Source of the DNA: Vreelandella lutescens
GTDB taxonomy: Bacteria > Pseudomonadota > Gammaproteobacteria > Pseudomonadales > Halomonadaceae
Direction: 5' to 3'
NCBI RefSeq assembly: GCF_014640815.1
Contig: NZ_BMHM01000007.1
Coordinates: 1 to 64,000, forward strand
Length of the DNA: 64,000 bases
Shown: positions 55,042 to 63,477 of the stretch, in pieces
Numbering within the stretch: position 1 is the first letter of the stretch
How the letters are laid out: every line of letters starts with the position of its first letter
Notes under the pieces: model-generated
What the model saw: only the letters and a program-made list of their open reading frames with translations
The model's database searches: none
Told to the model about the DNA's origin: nothing
Translations under genes and position numbers: made by a program

Positions 55042-55668
55042 ATGCGCCTTTTATCACTACCCACCCTACTCGCCACTGGGCTTGCCGCTGCCACCTTGGC
55101 AGCCAGCAGCCAAGCCATTGCTTATGGCGCAGGCGATTTCTTTACCCGCGTGGGCGTTGCCAAAGTGGCACCGAAAAGCGACAACGGCTCGCTAGCAGGC
55201 GGTGCCTTCGCGGTAGACGTTCAGGATAAAACCGACTTCGCTTTCACCCTGGGCTACCGCTTCCATGACAAAGTGGGTGTCGAACTGCTGGCTGCCCTCC
55301 CTTTTGAACATGACATAGCGCTCAACGGTGACAACTTAGCCTCAACAAAGCACCTGCCGCCCACCTTAACACTGCAGTACTACCCCCTCGGCGGCACTGC
55401 CTCACAAGTACAACCCTATGTGGGCGCGGGTATTAATTACACCCGTTTTTCTGATGAGAGCTTAGCCATTGGCGAACTTGAGCTAGACGACTCCTGGGGT
55501 GCCGCCGCCCAGGTGGGCGTTGATTTACTGATTGATGACCGCTGGGCACTTAATGCCGCTGCTTGGTATTTAGATATTGATACCGATGCCACGATCAATG
55601 GTGCAGCCGCTGGCACCGTTGCGATTGACCCTTTGATCGTCATGGCAGGCTTGAGTTACCGCTTCTAG
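55042..55668 (+). CDS. OmpW-family outer membrane protein
   Basis: Eight-stranded outer-membrane barrel of 208 residues. A signal peptide (LLSLPTLLATGLAAATLAAS, cleavage near IAYG) is followed by GDFFTRVGVAKVAPKSDNG, the usual OmpW start, then FTLGYRFHDKVGVELLAALPFEHDI and QPYVGAGINYTRF. The protein ends in YRF with a terminal Phe. The ATG at 55042 has AGGAG upstream and begins the signal peptide; the frame opens at 54985. OmpW proteins form a narrow hydrophobic channel; the substrate is unknown. Confidence 0.93.
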   Translation: MRLLSLPTLLATGLAAATLAASSQAIAYGAGDFFTRVGVAKVAPKSDNGSLAGGAFAVDVQDKTDFAFTLGYRFHDKVGVELLAALPFEHDIALNGDNLASTKHLPPTLTLQYYPLGGTASQVQPYVGAGINYTRFSDESLAIGELELDDSWGAAAQVGVDLLIDDRWALNAAAWYLDIDTDATINGAAAGTVAIDPLIVMAGLSYRF

Positions 55669-55711
55669 CCCCTACTCTTAACCCCTACTATTCTTAGCCC
55701 TTACTCTCGCT

Positions 55712-55755
55712 CATACAACAATGCCCAGTGCTCACGCCCTGGGCATTGTTGTATG
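55712..55755. terminator. Bidirectional terminator between ompW and the yqcC-like gene
   Basis: Perfect 17-bp inverted repeat (CATACAACAATGCCCAG and CTGGGCATTGTTGTATG) with a 10-base loop, between convergent genes. The outer stem supplies TTGTTGT on each strand in place of a pure T-tract. Confidence 0.7.
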
Positions 55756-55776
55756 GCCACACCTCAACGGCGTTGA

Positions 55777-56109
55777 TTAATTCTCGGTAACCAACTTGTC
55801 GACGCGCTCCACGGCTCTCACTACCAGCAGCTGGTCGCTTGCTCGCACTTTCTCCTGCATCAAATACGCCGCCATCGCGGGGGCAACGTCACATTTGGCG
55901 GGCAGCTCAGCGTCCGCATCAATGAGCGCATTCAGACGGGCAACAAAAACGTAGCGCACCCACTGGGGCAACGACATCGTATCGATACAAAAAGGCTGCT
56001 GGCTGGCAAAAGCAGCCGCTTCCGGGGTGGGCGTACGCCACAGATCGGCGGCCTTCATGGCGGCTTCAAGCTCAAGAAGCGCGGTTTGAAGCTGTTGATG
56101 GACGCTCAT
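55777..56109 (-). CDS. YqcC-like DUF446 protein
   Basis: 110-residue helical protein. The family pattern is clear: LLELEAAMKAADLW, then PFCIDTMSLPQWVRYVFVARLNALIDA. E. coli yqcC lies beside the tRNA-pseudouridine synthase gene truC; that neighbour is absent here. The function is unknown. I start at the ATG at 56109 (AAGGTG nearby); a GTG at 56115 is in frame. Confidence 0.85.
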   Translation of the reverse strand: MSVHQQLQTALLELEAAMKAADLWRTPTPEAAAFASQQPFCIDTMSLPQWVRYVFVARLNALIDADAELPAKCDVAPAMAAYLMQEKVRASDQLLVVRAVERVDKLVTEN

Positions 56110-56394
56110 AAACACCTTATTGATTGGTCATAGTGAGCGTTCATTATCCCAACTCTGTGGGTAAGTTGCCACTCACAGGCGTGCTCAATGAAGTTATTCA
56201 CCGATTCACAGAAAACCTGCAAGAGGCTGTGGATAAACTATGGAAAGGTGTCGCCACCGCTAGTCTCACGTGGCTTACGCAAAGTTGCTCAATTTTTAAC
56301 CACTTAGGCAATAAAGCATGGATTAATCAGCGGTTGCGGCTGACAGTGGCAAAGCAGCAAGGTAGAGTGCAGGCTTGAAATGCGGAAGGATGTC

Positions 56395-57447
56395 ATGCAA
56401 CCAATTAACACCCTTGATGAGTTTTTTACACGCAGCGGCGCTGAGGTGTCGCTTTACCATATGGGGCGCAGAGTCACTGCCTGCTCCAGGGAAACGTTGC
56501 GCGCGTTTGAAAACGCTGAACAGGCCTGGCCAGAACCTTGGCAAGGCCAAGCACGCCTGGGCATCGTCTTTCGCCTGGGGGCAATGGAAGAGCCTGCTAT
56601 CTGGTTTTTAGCACTACCGCTGGATGAGCAGGGCATGCTGTCGCCCGCTCAACGAGATGGTTTTATCAACCGTTTGCTTGAAACGCTAGGGCGCAATGCG
56701 GCGGCGTCCGACCCAAATGCGCTCAGCGGCACAGAAACAGCAGACGTAGACCATTTAATGAAGGATAATCCGCTGGCCTTTACGCCTGATATTACCTTTC
56801 AGGCTATGCTCAATGCTCGAGCTACCCATTCCAGTGGTTTGCCCGCCAGCCAGCATCTAGAGCCTGTAGAAGCTTACTTAAGCAGCCAACAGGAAATCGA
56901 CTGGCAAGCGCTTGGGCTGCAGGGCATTGCAGATTATGTCGTCCGTTTAGACACACCGACAGCCGATGCGCTGGCAATGCGTCTTGCCGATCTGCCAACA
57001 AGCGTTCTTCACTCGCTCTGCTACTGTCTTGAACATCAGGCGCTTTCTGAAGCTCTGGTAGAGGCATTGCGGGCACGAGGCGAGCAGGCTGCTAGTCGCG
57101 GTGATTTAGAGACACTGTGTGCCTGCGTGCGAGCAGTCGGCAGTTCTCCTGCGGCATTGGCTGGCGACTGGTACACCAACTTGCTAAACGACCCTGCTGC
57201 CTGCGGACCCGATTTAATGGCTGCCATCGCCGGTCGCGGCTGGCCGTTACTGGAAGATGCCGAGCGCTTACCACTATTTTTACAACGGTTGGCAGAGGAT
57301 GAGCGCAGCCACTTTGCCGCCGTTGTGCGGGATATTGCGTTGATTCCTCGACTGCGCCTACCCGTTATGCTGACCCTGCGTGATGCCGCGGCAGGCTCAG
57401 CCATTCAAGTACGTTTGTCGTCCATGCAGCCCCACCCAAAGGGCTAG
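56395..57447 (+). CDS. DUF3549 family protein
   Basis: 350-residue cytoplasmic protein recognised as DUF3549, a gammaproteobacterial family of unknown function. Typical parts are INTLDEFFTRSGAEVSLYHMGRRV at the N-terminus and FLALPLDEQGMLSPAQRDGFINRLLETLG. The rest is helical and may form a repeat-like array. AAGGA lies four bases before the ATG at 56395; 56380 is in frame. The 285-base region upstream holds one perfect DnaA-box-like TGTGGATAA (56228), probably chance. Confidence 0.82.
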   Translation: MQPINTLDEFFTRSGAEVSLYHMGRRVTACSRETLRAFENAEQAWPEPWQGQARLGIVFRLGAMEEPAIWFLALPLDEQGMLSPAQRDGFINRLLETLGRNAAASDPNALSGTETADVDHLMKDNPLAFTPDITFQAMLNARATHSSGLPASQHLEPVEAYLSSQQEIDWQALGLQGIADYVVRLDTPTADALAMRLADLPTSVLHSLCYCLEHQALSEALVEALRARGEQAASRGDLETLCACVRAVGSSPAALAGDWYTNLLNDPAACGPDLMAAIAGRGWPLLEDAERLPLFLQRLAEDERSHFAAVVRDIALIPRLRLPVMLTLRDAAAGSAIQVRLSSMQPHPKG

Positions 57448-57499
57448 CGGGAACCGTCATCACTATGTCTTGTTTCTCTTATACCGTCAGGAGTGCGCT

Positions 57500-57940
57500 G
57501 TGAAGGAATTACCCTATCAGGCCAAAGCTGTCATCGGCCGCCGTGAAATGGTGACGTTACCTGAGCTAGGGCTTCACCTTTGCTGCAAAGCCGATACGGG
57601 CGCGCGCACATCGGCGCTTCACGCCGAAGAAATTGAAACCCATGAAGATGCCGACGGGCAGCTGTGGGTGAGCTTTCTGACCCATAGCGGCGGGCCAGAA
57701 AGCCCTGCTCACCGCTATCGCCTGCATTTGCATGACCGCCGGCGCGTCACCAGCTCGAACGGGCACAGCGAGTGGCGCTATGTCATTCGCACCCCGATGC
57801 TACTGGGCGAACTGAATTTTCCGGTTGAACTCACCTTGACCGACCGTAGCAATATGCGTCACGCGATGCTGCTTGGCAGGCGGGCTATGCGCCGCTTGCT
57901 GGTAGCCCCCGGCGCTGCATTTTTGCACGGCGAGCCTTAA
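57500..57940 (+). CDS. Retropepsin-like RimB-type protease (ATP-dependent zinc protease family)
   Basis: 146-residue protein with the retropepsin-like signature CKADTGARTSALHA (catalytic Asp in DTG), followed by a beta-rich domain ending MRHAMLLGRRAMRRLLVAPGA. Homologues are annotated as ATP-dependent zinc proteases. In Pseudomonas the RimB protein encoded beside rimK belongs to this family and acts with RimK on ribosomal protein S6. I chose the GTG at 57500 because AGGAG lies six bases upstream; the frame extends back into DUF3549. rimK follows 40 bases later. Confidence 0.85.
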   Translation: MKELPYQAKAVIGRREMVTLPELGLHLCCKADTGARTSALHAEEIETHEDADGQLWVSFLTHSGGPESPAHRYRLHLHDRRRVTSSNGHSEWRYVIRTPMLLGELNFPVELTLTDRSNMRHAMLLGRRAMRRLLVAPGAAFLHGEP

Positions 57941-57980
57941 ACACATTTAAACGACGACCCTTTTTGGCCCGGAGCCCTGC

Positions 57981-58889
57981 ATGCATATTGCGCTACTTTC
58001 TCGTAATCGTAACCTCTACTCGACGCGCCGACTGGTAGAAGCCGCCGAACAGCGTGGCCATACCGCCCGCGTGGTAGATACGCTGCGCTGCTACATGAGC
58101 ATCGCATCACACCACCCCTCTATTCACTACAAAGGCGCAGAGATTGAGCCATTTGATGCGGTGATTCCACGTATTGGCGCATCGGTGACTTTCTATGGCT
58201 GTGCGGTGCTGCGCCAGTTTGAAATGATGGGCACCTATGTCATTAACGACTCGGTTGCGATCACTCGCTCCCGGGACAAACTGCGCTCTTTGCAGCTGCT
58301 GTCGCGTAAAGGGTTAGGCTTGCCGATTACCGGTTTTGCCCACTCCCCTGATGATATTCCCGACCTGATCACCATGGTGAAAGGCGCGCCGCTGGTCATT
58401 AAATTGCTTGAAGGCACCCAAGGCATTGGCGTAGTGCTGGCAGAAACCAACCAAGCAGCCGAGTCTGTGATTCAAGCCTTTATGGGCATGAAGGCCAATA
58501 TCATGGTCCAGGAGTACATCACAGAAGCCCGCGGCGCCGACATCCGCTGCTTTGTGATTGGCGATAAAGTCGTGGCCTCTATGAAGCGTCAGGCTGCCGA
58601 TGGCGAGTTCCGCTCGAACCTCCACCGTGGCGGTACTGCCAGCGTGATCCGTATTACGCCGGAAGAGCGCTCCACGGCTATTCGTGCAGCGAAAGCCATG
58701 GGACTCAGCGTAGCGGGCGTTGATTTGCTGCGCTCTAACCACGGCCCGGTGATTATGGAAGTCAACTCATCGCCAGGTTTACAGGGCATTGAGAACGCCA
58801 CGGGTAAAGATATCGCAGGCATGATCATTGAGCATATTGAAAAGAACGCTGTCCCTGCGCGCAAAGCCCCCCCCAAGCCTAAAGGCTAA
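57981..58889 (+). CDS. rimK: Ribosomal protein S6-L-glutamate ligase
   Basis: ATP-grasp enzyme of 302 residues that adds glutamates to the C-terminus of ribosomal protein S6. Motifs are [21 protein letters not shown]-grasp [35 protein letters not shown] and the metal-binding [15 protein letters not shown]. The length equals the E. coli protein (300). It sits directly after the RimB-like gene. GGAG precedes the ATG. Confidence 0.95.
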   Translation: MHIALLSRNRNLYSTRRLVEAAEQRGHTARVVDTLRCYMSIASHHPSIHYKGAEIEPFDAVIPRIGASVTFYGCAVLRQFEMMGTYVINDSVAITRSRDKLRSLQLLSRKGLGLPITGFAHSPDDIPDLITMVKGAPLVIKLLEGTQGIGVVLAETNQAAESVIQAFMGMKANIMVQEYITEARGADIRCFVIGDKVVASMKRQAADGEFRSNLHRGGTASVIRITPEERSTAIRAAKAMGLSVAGVDLLRSNHGPVIMEVNSSPGLQGIENATGKDIAGMIIEHIEKNAVPARKAPPKPKG

Positions 58890-58917
58890 CGGGTAAATGT
58901 AAAAATAATCCGCATTA

Positions 58918-58945
58918 GGGGTGGCAAATCAACGCTGCCACCCCC
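58918..58945 (+). other. Stem-loop between rimK and the next gene
   Basis: GGGGTGGCA (58918-58926) pairs with TGCCACCCC (58936-58944) around a 9-base loop. No T-tract follows on the plus strand, so it is more likely an intercistronic structure than a terminator. Confidence 0.45.
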
Positions 58946-58977
58946 ACAATCTGCGTCACCGAAGGAGGTAGACGCTC

Positions 58978-59424
58978 ATGTTTCTCGACAATCGCCAAGT
59001 GGCGATGGACAGCGTTCTGGAAGCGCTGGCCGATAGCATTGATTATTTCCAGGACAATATCGAACGCCTGCGCCCCTCGCTGCGTGATGCACTGAAACCG
59101 CATTATACTGAGCGATTGAAGCAGATGCGTCAGTTGCAGGAGCTTGCCCGTGCACATTTGAAAATGCTGCCTCGGGATGCTGACGTTGAGCGGGATGACT
59201 TTTTATGGCTTTGGAGCCGTTTAAAAAGCTTTGTTGGTAACGATAGTCAGGTCTTAATTAACGAGCTGTTGGAACAAGAGCGTGTATTAATGCAAGCCCT
59301 CTCTACCCTGTTCACTCATCCACTGCCCGACCCCATCGAACCCGTCGTGGACGAGTGCATGCAAGGCTGCCGCAAGTTGATTCGTGAGCTGTATAGCTTA
59401 CAAAAGCGTAAACCCCGGCGTTAA
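58978..59424 (+). CDS. Helical hypothetical protein downstream of rimK
   Basis: 148-residue protein, nearly all helix: DSVLEALADSIDYFQDNIERLRPSLRDALKPHYTERLKQ, then LQELARAHLKML and LINELLEQERVLMQALSTLF. It could be a four-helix bundle of the DUF2383 kind, but I cannot assign it. AAGGAGGT lies before the ATG. Its last four bases overlap the end of the convergent SanA-like gene. Confidence 0.78.
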   Translation: MFLDNRQVAMDSVLEALADSIDYFQDNIERLRPSLRDALKPHYTERLKQMRQLQELARAHLKMLPRDADVERDDFLWLWSRLKSFVGNDSQVLINELLEQERVLMQALSTLFTHPLPDPIEPVVDECMQGCRKLIRELYSLQKRKPRR

Positions 59425-60260
59425 TTCTGGTCACTGTTGCTAGGGGATAAACGCTCACGTTCTTCCCCTTCAGTTTCTACAACAGCTTGCTGCCTTACCT
59501 GCAGCAACAACAGAGCAGCGTCGACATTGACGGTCGTTTCCAGTGTGCCTTCTTCGCTGCTCTCACTATCCCCCGCATTACGATCACTCTCTTGACGATG
59601 TAGCCTGATAGGCTCAGCGGGGCCCAGAAAGTAAGGCTCCCTCCCCCATAGGTAGAGATCCCCTAGCGTGGCAATGCGCGCGACCCATTCACGCATCCTA
59701 AGCCGCCACTCGTCTGCCGCAGGCTGCTCTTCCGCGATACAGCCTGTCACATCCATACCCAGCGCCCGACCAATAAAGATTGCTCGAGGCAAATGCCAGC
59801 TTTGGGTAACCAACAGCGCTTCATCCAACTGAAACACATCTCGGGCACGCACCATCGTGTCATAGGTGCTGAAACCGGCAAAATCCATTGTCAGCTGCTC
59901 TGCAGGCACCCCTCGACGATACAGGTCACGCCACATGGCACGTGGCTCGTTATAAGCTTGCGTGCGATTATCGCCTGAGATGAGCAGGTGCTGCACACGC
60001 TGGTCGGCAACGAGCCGGGCAGACGTTCGCATGCGGGCATGAAAGTGAGGGTTACGCAGACCACTGCGCGTCCAGTGAGAGGTTCCGAAGACAATCGCCA
60101 CATCTGTCGGCCGACACTGCGCCCAATGACCGTCGATATAGCGCGAGGTGCTCGCAAGCACCCATAAATTACCGGCTATAAACAGCAATGTCGCCAGCAG
60201 CAGCAAAGCTCCTAGCGACATTAGTAAACGCTTTATCCAACGTAATAACAGGCTGTGCAT
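59421..60260 (-). CDS. SanA/YdcF-like (DUF218) membrane protein with long C-terminal tail
   Basis: 279-residue protein. A membrane anchor (SLGALLLLATLLFIAGNLWVL) precedes a DUF218 domain with VAIVFGTSHWTRSG, HLLISGDNRTQAYNEP and LLVTQSWHLPRAIFIGRALG, matching SanA of the envelope-barrier family. The final 60 residues (rich in Glu, Ser and Asp) go beyond E. coli SanA (239 residues) and look disordered. GGGAG precedes the ATG. It is 18 bases downstream of sufT and may be read with the SUF genes. Confidence 0.88.
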   Translation of the reverse strand: MHSLLLRWIKRLLMSLGALLLLATLLFIAGNLWVLASTSRYIDGHWAQCRPTDVAIVFGTSHWTRSGLRNPHFHARMRTSARLVADQRVQHLLISGDNRTQAYNEPRAMWRDLYRRGVPAEQLTMDFAGFSTYDTMVRARDVFQLDEALLVTQSWHLPRAIFIGRALGMDVTGCIAEEQPAADEWRLRMREWVARIATLGDLYLWGREPYFLGPAEPIRLHRQESDRNAGDSESSEEGTLETTVNVDAALLLLQVRQQAVVETEGEERERLSPSNSDQN

Positions 60261-60278
60261 CCAGCTCCCCAGCAGGGG

Positions 60279-60848
60279 TTAGAACATGCCGAGCTCAAGC
60301 TTGGCTTCGTCGCTCATCATGTCACGACTCCAGGGCGGGCTAAAGACAATTTCGGTATGCACCTTATTGATTTGCGGTGCTCCCAAAATCTTATTGCGCG
60401 CGTCAGCCGCAATCACGTCGCCCATACCACAGCCTGGCGCGGTCAGCGTCATACGGATAGTGACCATGCGCTCGCCACTAATCAAGCGCTCAATCCGGCA
60501 GCCGTACACCAGCCCTAAATCGACGATATTCACCGGAATTTCCGGGTCAAAGCAGGTGCGCAGCTGATCCCAGACAAACTGCTCAATCTCTTCTTCGCTG
60601 GCACTTTCTGACAGTGTCGGACGCGGCAAGGATTCAAGCCCCAATGCATCAAGGTTACGCCCTTCAATCAGGTATAGACGCCCCTCAAAACCGACACTGA
60701 CCGAGCTACCCTTGGCTTGCATCACGCTGACAATACTGTCTTCCGTCAGCGTGTCCGTTTTACCAAACGGAATCGCGATGGCCTCTACATCCCGCTGGAG
60801 CGGGAGTTTTTGACCGCGCTCAAGACTCGCAATTTGCTCGATATCCAT
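60279..60848 (-). CDS. sufT: SufT-like Fe-S assembly protein (MIP18/DUF59 family)
   Basis: 189-residue protein. The C-terminal half is a DUF59 domain with LRTCFDPEIPVNIVDLGLVYG and LTAPGCGMGDVIAADA, whose conserved Cys is in PGCGM. A N-terminal segment of about 90 residues is typical of SufT proteins. SufT aids maturation of iron-sulfur proteins under high demand. AAGGA lies before the ATG. It follows sufS by 8 bases in the SUF operon. Confidence 0.9.
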   Translation of the reverse strand: MDIEQIASLERGQKLPLQRDVEAIAIPFGKTDTLTEDSIVSVMQAKGSSVSVGFEGRLYLIEGRNLDALGLESLPRPTLSESASEEEIEQFVWDQLRTCFDPEIPVNIVDLGLVYGCRIERLISGERMVTIRMTLTAPGCGMGDVIAADARNKILGAPQINKVHTEIVFSPPWSRDMMSDEAKLELGMF

Positions 60849-60856
60849 AGATGTCC

Positions 60857-62122
60857 TTAGCGTACCATTCCAATCACGCGGTTGAGCGCTGCCACAAACG
60901 TGTCTACTTCATCAAGGGTATTGTACGCAGCAAACGATGCGCGGCAGGTTGCCTCAACGCCAAAGTGATGCAGCAGCGGCTGGGCGCAGTGGTGCCCCGT
61001 ACGAATTGCCACACCCAACTGGTCAATCAGCAGGCCAATATCCTGTGAGTGAGCGCCTTCAACAACGAAGGAGAGCACGCCCGCTTTATGCGGCGCGGTG
61101 CCCAGTATCCGCAGGCCCTCGATGCCACTCACCGCTTGAGTCGCATGCTTTAACAACACGGCTTCCCACGCACCAATCGCCTCAACGCCGACGCCTTCCA
61201 TCCATTCAAGCGCGCGGCCCAGGGCAATCACTTCAGCAATGGCCGGGGTGCCCGCTTCAAACTTATGCGGAATACCCGCAAAGGTGGTGCCTACATCAAA
61301 GGAGACGGTTTTGATCATCTCACCGCCACCCTGCCAAGGCGGCATGGCCTCTAACAACGCCTGCTTGCCATACAGCACGCCGACGCCTGTCGGGCCGTAC
61401 ACTTTATGGCCTGAAAACGCGTAGAAATCAGCATCGATGGATTGAACGTCCACCTGCTGATGCGGCGTGGCCTGGGCACCATCCACCAAGATGAGCGCGC
61501 CGTGCTGATGCGCCAGCGCCGCCATCTCTTTCACGGGATTAATCGTGCCCAATGCGTTAGAGACGTGATTCACCGCGACCAGCTTCGTGCGCTCACTCAA
61601 GAGCTCACGATACGCCTGCATATCGAGCGCACCGTGCGCATCCACCGGAATGACCTTGATCGTGAAACCACGTTCAGCCGCCAGCAGTTGCCAGGGAACG
61701 ATGTTGGAGTGGTGCTCCAACATCGAGATCAGCACTTCGTCCCCGGCGCTCAGCTGGCTACGGCCCCAACTTTGAGCCACTAAATTGATCGCTTCAGTGG
61801 TGCCCCGCGTGAAGATGATTTGGCGGGCATCTTCGGCATTGAGAAACGCTTTAACACGATGGCGCGTGGCTTCAAAGGCAGCCGTCGCTTCATCGGCGAG
61901 CGTATGCAGGCCACGGTGAATATTGGCGTTGTAGCGCGAGTAGTAATCGCTAAACACCTCAATCACCTGCTGCGGCGTTTGGCTGGTGGCGGCATTATCC
62001 AAATACACCAGCGGCTTGCCGTGAACCTCACGATTCAAAATCGGAAAGTCGCGGCGCAGCGCTTCAACGTCATACGCCGCAACGCTGCGCTCGGCAGGCT
62101 TCTCAATCACGCTATGGGGCAT
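60857..62122 (-). CDS. sufS: Cysteine desulfurase SufS
   Basis: PLP enzyme of 421 residues that takes sulfur from cysteine for iron-sulfur clusters. Key sites: VYLDNAATSQTP near the N-terminus, SGHKVYGPTGVGVLYG with the PLP-binding Lys, and RTGHHCAQPLL with the persulfide Cys. These are group II (SufS) features. AAGGAG precedes the ATG. It is preceded by sufD and followed by sufT. No sufE or sufU is seen between them. Confidence 0.95.
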   Translation of the reverse strand: MPHSVIEKPAERSVAAYDVEALRRDFPILNREVHGKPLVYLDNAATSQTPQQVIEVFSDYYSRYNANIHRGLHTLADEATAAFEATRHRVKAFLNAEDARQIIFTRGTTEAINLVAQSWGRSQLSAGDEVLISMLEHHSNIVPWQLLAAERGFTIKVIPVDAHGALDMQAYRELLSERTKLVAVNHVSNALGTINPVKEMAALAHQHGALILVDGAQATPHQQVDVQSIDADFYAFSGHKVYGPTGVGVLYGKQALLEAMPPWQGGGEMIKTVSFDVGTTFAGIPHKFEAGTPAIAEVIALGRALEWMEGVGVEAIGAWEAVLLKHATQAVSGIEGLRILGTAPHKAGVLSFVVEGAHSQDIGLLIDQLGVAIRTGHHCAQPLLHHFGVEATCRASFAAYNTLDEVDTFVAALNRVIGMVR

Positions 62123-62136
62123 CGATGACTCCTTGA

Positions 62137-63477
62137 TTAATCGTTGAGCGCAGCCGCCGCTTCAACCAGTCCGGCGAGATTGAAACGCTCAGGTAGCTTA
62201 CCGGCTACCGCCAGCTCAACGCGCTCGGCAATGGCATCCAGCGCCACTTTTTCAAGCACTTCACCGGCGAAGGCGAGGGTCAACAGGCCACGGGCAGTGG
62301 CTTCGTCGATACCCCGGGTACGCAGCGCATAGATCGCGTCTTCGTCCAGCTGACCGGTCGTGGTGCCGTGGGAGCACTTCACGTCGTCGGCGTAGATTTC
62401 AAGTTCTGGCTTCGCGTCGATTTGCGCGCGATCCGACAGCAGCAGGTTCTGGTTGCTCTGGAAGCCTTCAATCTTCTGACTGTCGCGCTTTACGTACACT
62501 TTGCCGTTGAAGACACCGTGAGCGCGGTCATCCAGAATACCTTTGTAGTTCTCGTTCGAGAACGTCAGCGGCGCGTTGTGGTTCACCTTAGTGTGGTTAT
62601 CCACGTGCTGGCGACCCTGGCCAAAGAACAGGCCATAGAAGTTAGTCTCAGCACCCTGACCGTTCAAGTCACTGATCAGGTCGTTGCGCACCAGCGCGCC
62701 ACCCAGATTCAGGTTGTACGAGGTGTAGCGGCTGTCGCGATTCTGCTCGACGTGAATGCTCGCTACGTGCAGGTCGCCAATCGGCGCTTCCTGGAGCTTG
62801 TAGTGGTTCAAAATAGCCCCACGGTCGAGCATCAGCTCTGCCACGACGTTGGTAAAGTTGGCGGCATCCGCCTCACCCACGTAGTGCTCAATGAGGGTAG
62901 CTTCGCTACGCCCAGCGGCTTCAACCAGAATGCGCGGATGGCTCATCACCGGCGTGCCCGCACGAGACAGGAACTGCAGCAAGATGGGCTTTTCAACCAC
63001 CGTACCCGGTGCAATGCGTACCACAGCGCCCTCTTCCATAAAGGCAGTGTTTAACGCGGCGAATGTGGAGAAATCGACGCCGGTTAAACGCCCCAGCGGG
63101 CCGCCCACGGCCTCATGGTTATCCGTCAGCGCTTTAGAGAGTGGCATCACCTGCACGCTATCCGGCAGGGCATCTACATTAGACAGCGCCGCAGAAAAAA
63201 CGCCATCCACGAACGTCAGACGATAAGCATCCAGCGGCAGCGTAATGGCAGCCGCCTGCGCTTGGGAGAACTCCGCGTTATCTGCCAGGGCAAAATTACC
63301 CTTGGCAATGGCACGCACGTCGGTGTACTTCCACTCTTCGTCGCGGCGAGTGGGGAAGCCCATCGCATCAAAACGAGCGGCCCCCGCCTGGCGGCGGGCA
63401 GCAATCCAAGTAGGCTCGCCAGCGCGCTGTTGGCTACGCGTGGCTAGCGTGTCCAAAAACGTTTGCGTATCGCTCAT
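62137..63477 (-). CDS. sufD: Fe-S cluster assembly scaffold protein SufD
   Basis: 446-residue subunit of the SufBCD complex. The parallel beta-helix core is visible from DRGAILNHYKLQEAPIGDLH to LEIYADDVKCSHGTTTGQLDEDAIYALRTRGI, the SUF signature with the conserved His and Cys. N-terminal SufD-like helices include FPTRRDEEWKYTDVR. Its start overlaps the sufC stop as ATGA, so the two are coupled. Confidence 0.95.
   Translation of the reverse strand: MSDTQTFLDTLATRSQQRAGEPTWIAARRQAGAARFDAMGFPTRRDEEWKYTDVRAIAKGNFALADNAEFSQAQAAAITLPLDAYRLTFVDGVFSAALSNVDALPDSVQVMPLSKALTDNHEAVGGPLGRLTGVDFSTFAALNTAFMEEGAVVRIAPGTVVEKPILLQFLSRAGTPVMSHPRILVEAAGRSEATLIEHYVGEADAANFTNVVAELMLDRGAILNHYKLQEAPIGDLHVASIHVEQNRDSRYTSYNLNLGGALVRNDLISDLNGQGAETNFYGLFFGQGRQHVDNHTKVNHNAPLTFSNENYKGILDDRAHGVFNGKVYVKRDSQKIEGFQSNQNLLLSDRAQIDAKPELEIYADDVKCSHGTTTGQLDEDAIYALRTRGIDEATARGLLTLAFAGEVLEKVALDAIAERVELAVAGKLPERFNLAGLVEAAAALND

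Noticed and set aside
56194..56236. DnaA-box-like TTATTCACC and TGTGGATAA, as for a replication origin
   Set aside because: Only one perfect box and one near match. There is no AT-rich unwinding region and no dnaA, gidA or parAB neighbour, so an origin is not supported.
56124..56378. Open frame of 84 codons between the yqcC-like and DUF3549 genes
   Set aside because: No ribosome site, odd composition and it fills a divergent promoter region. Not supported as a gene.
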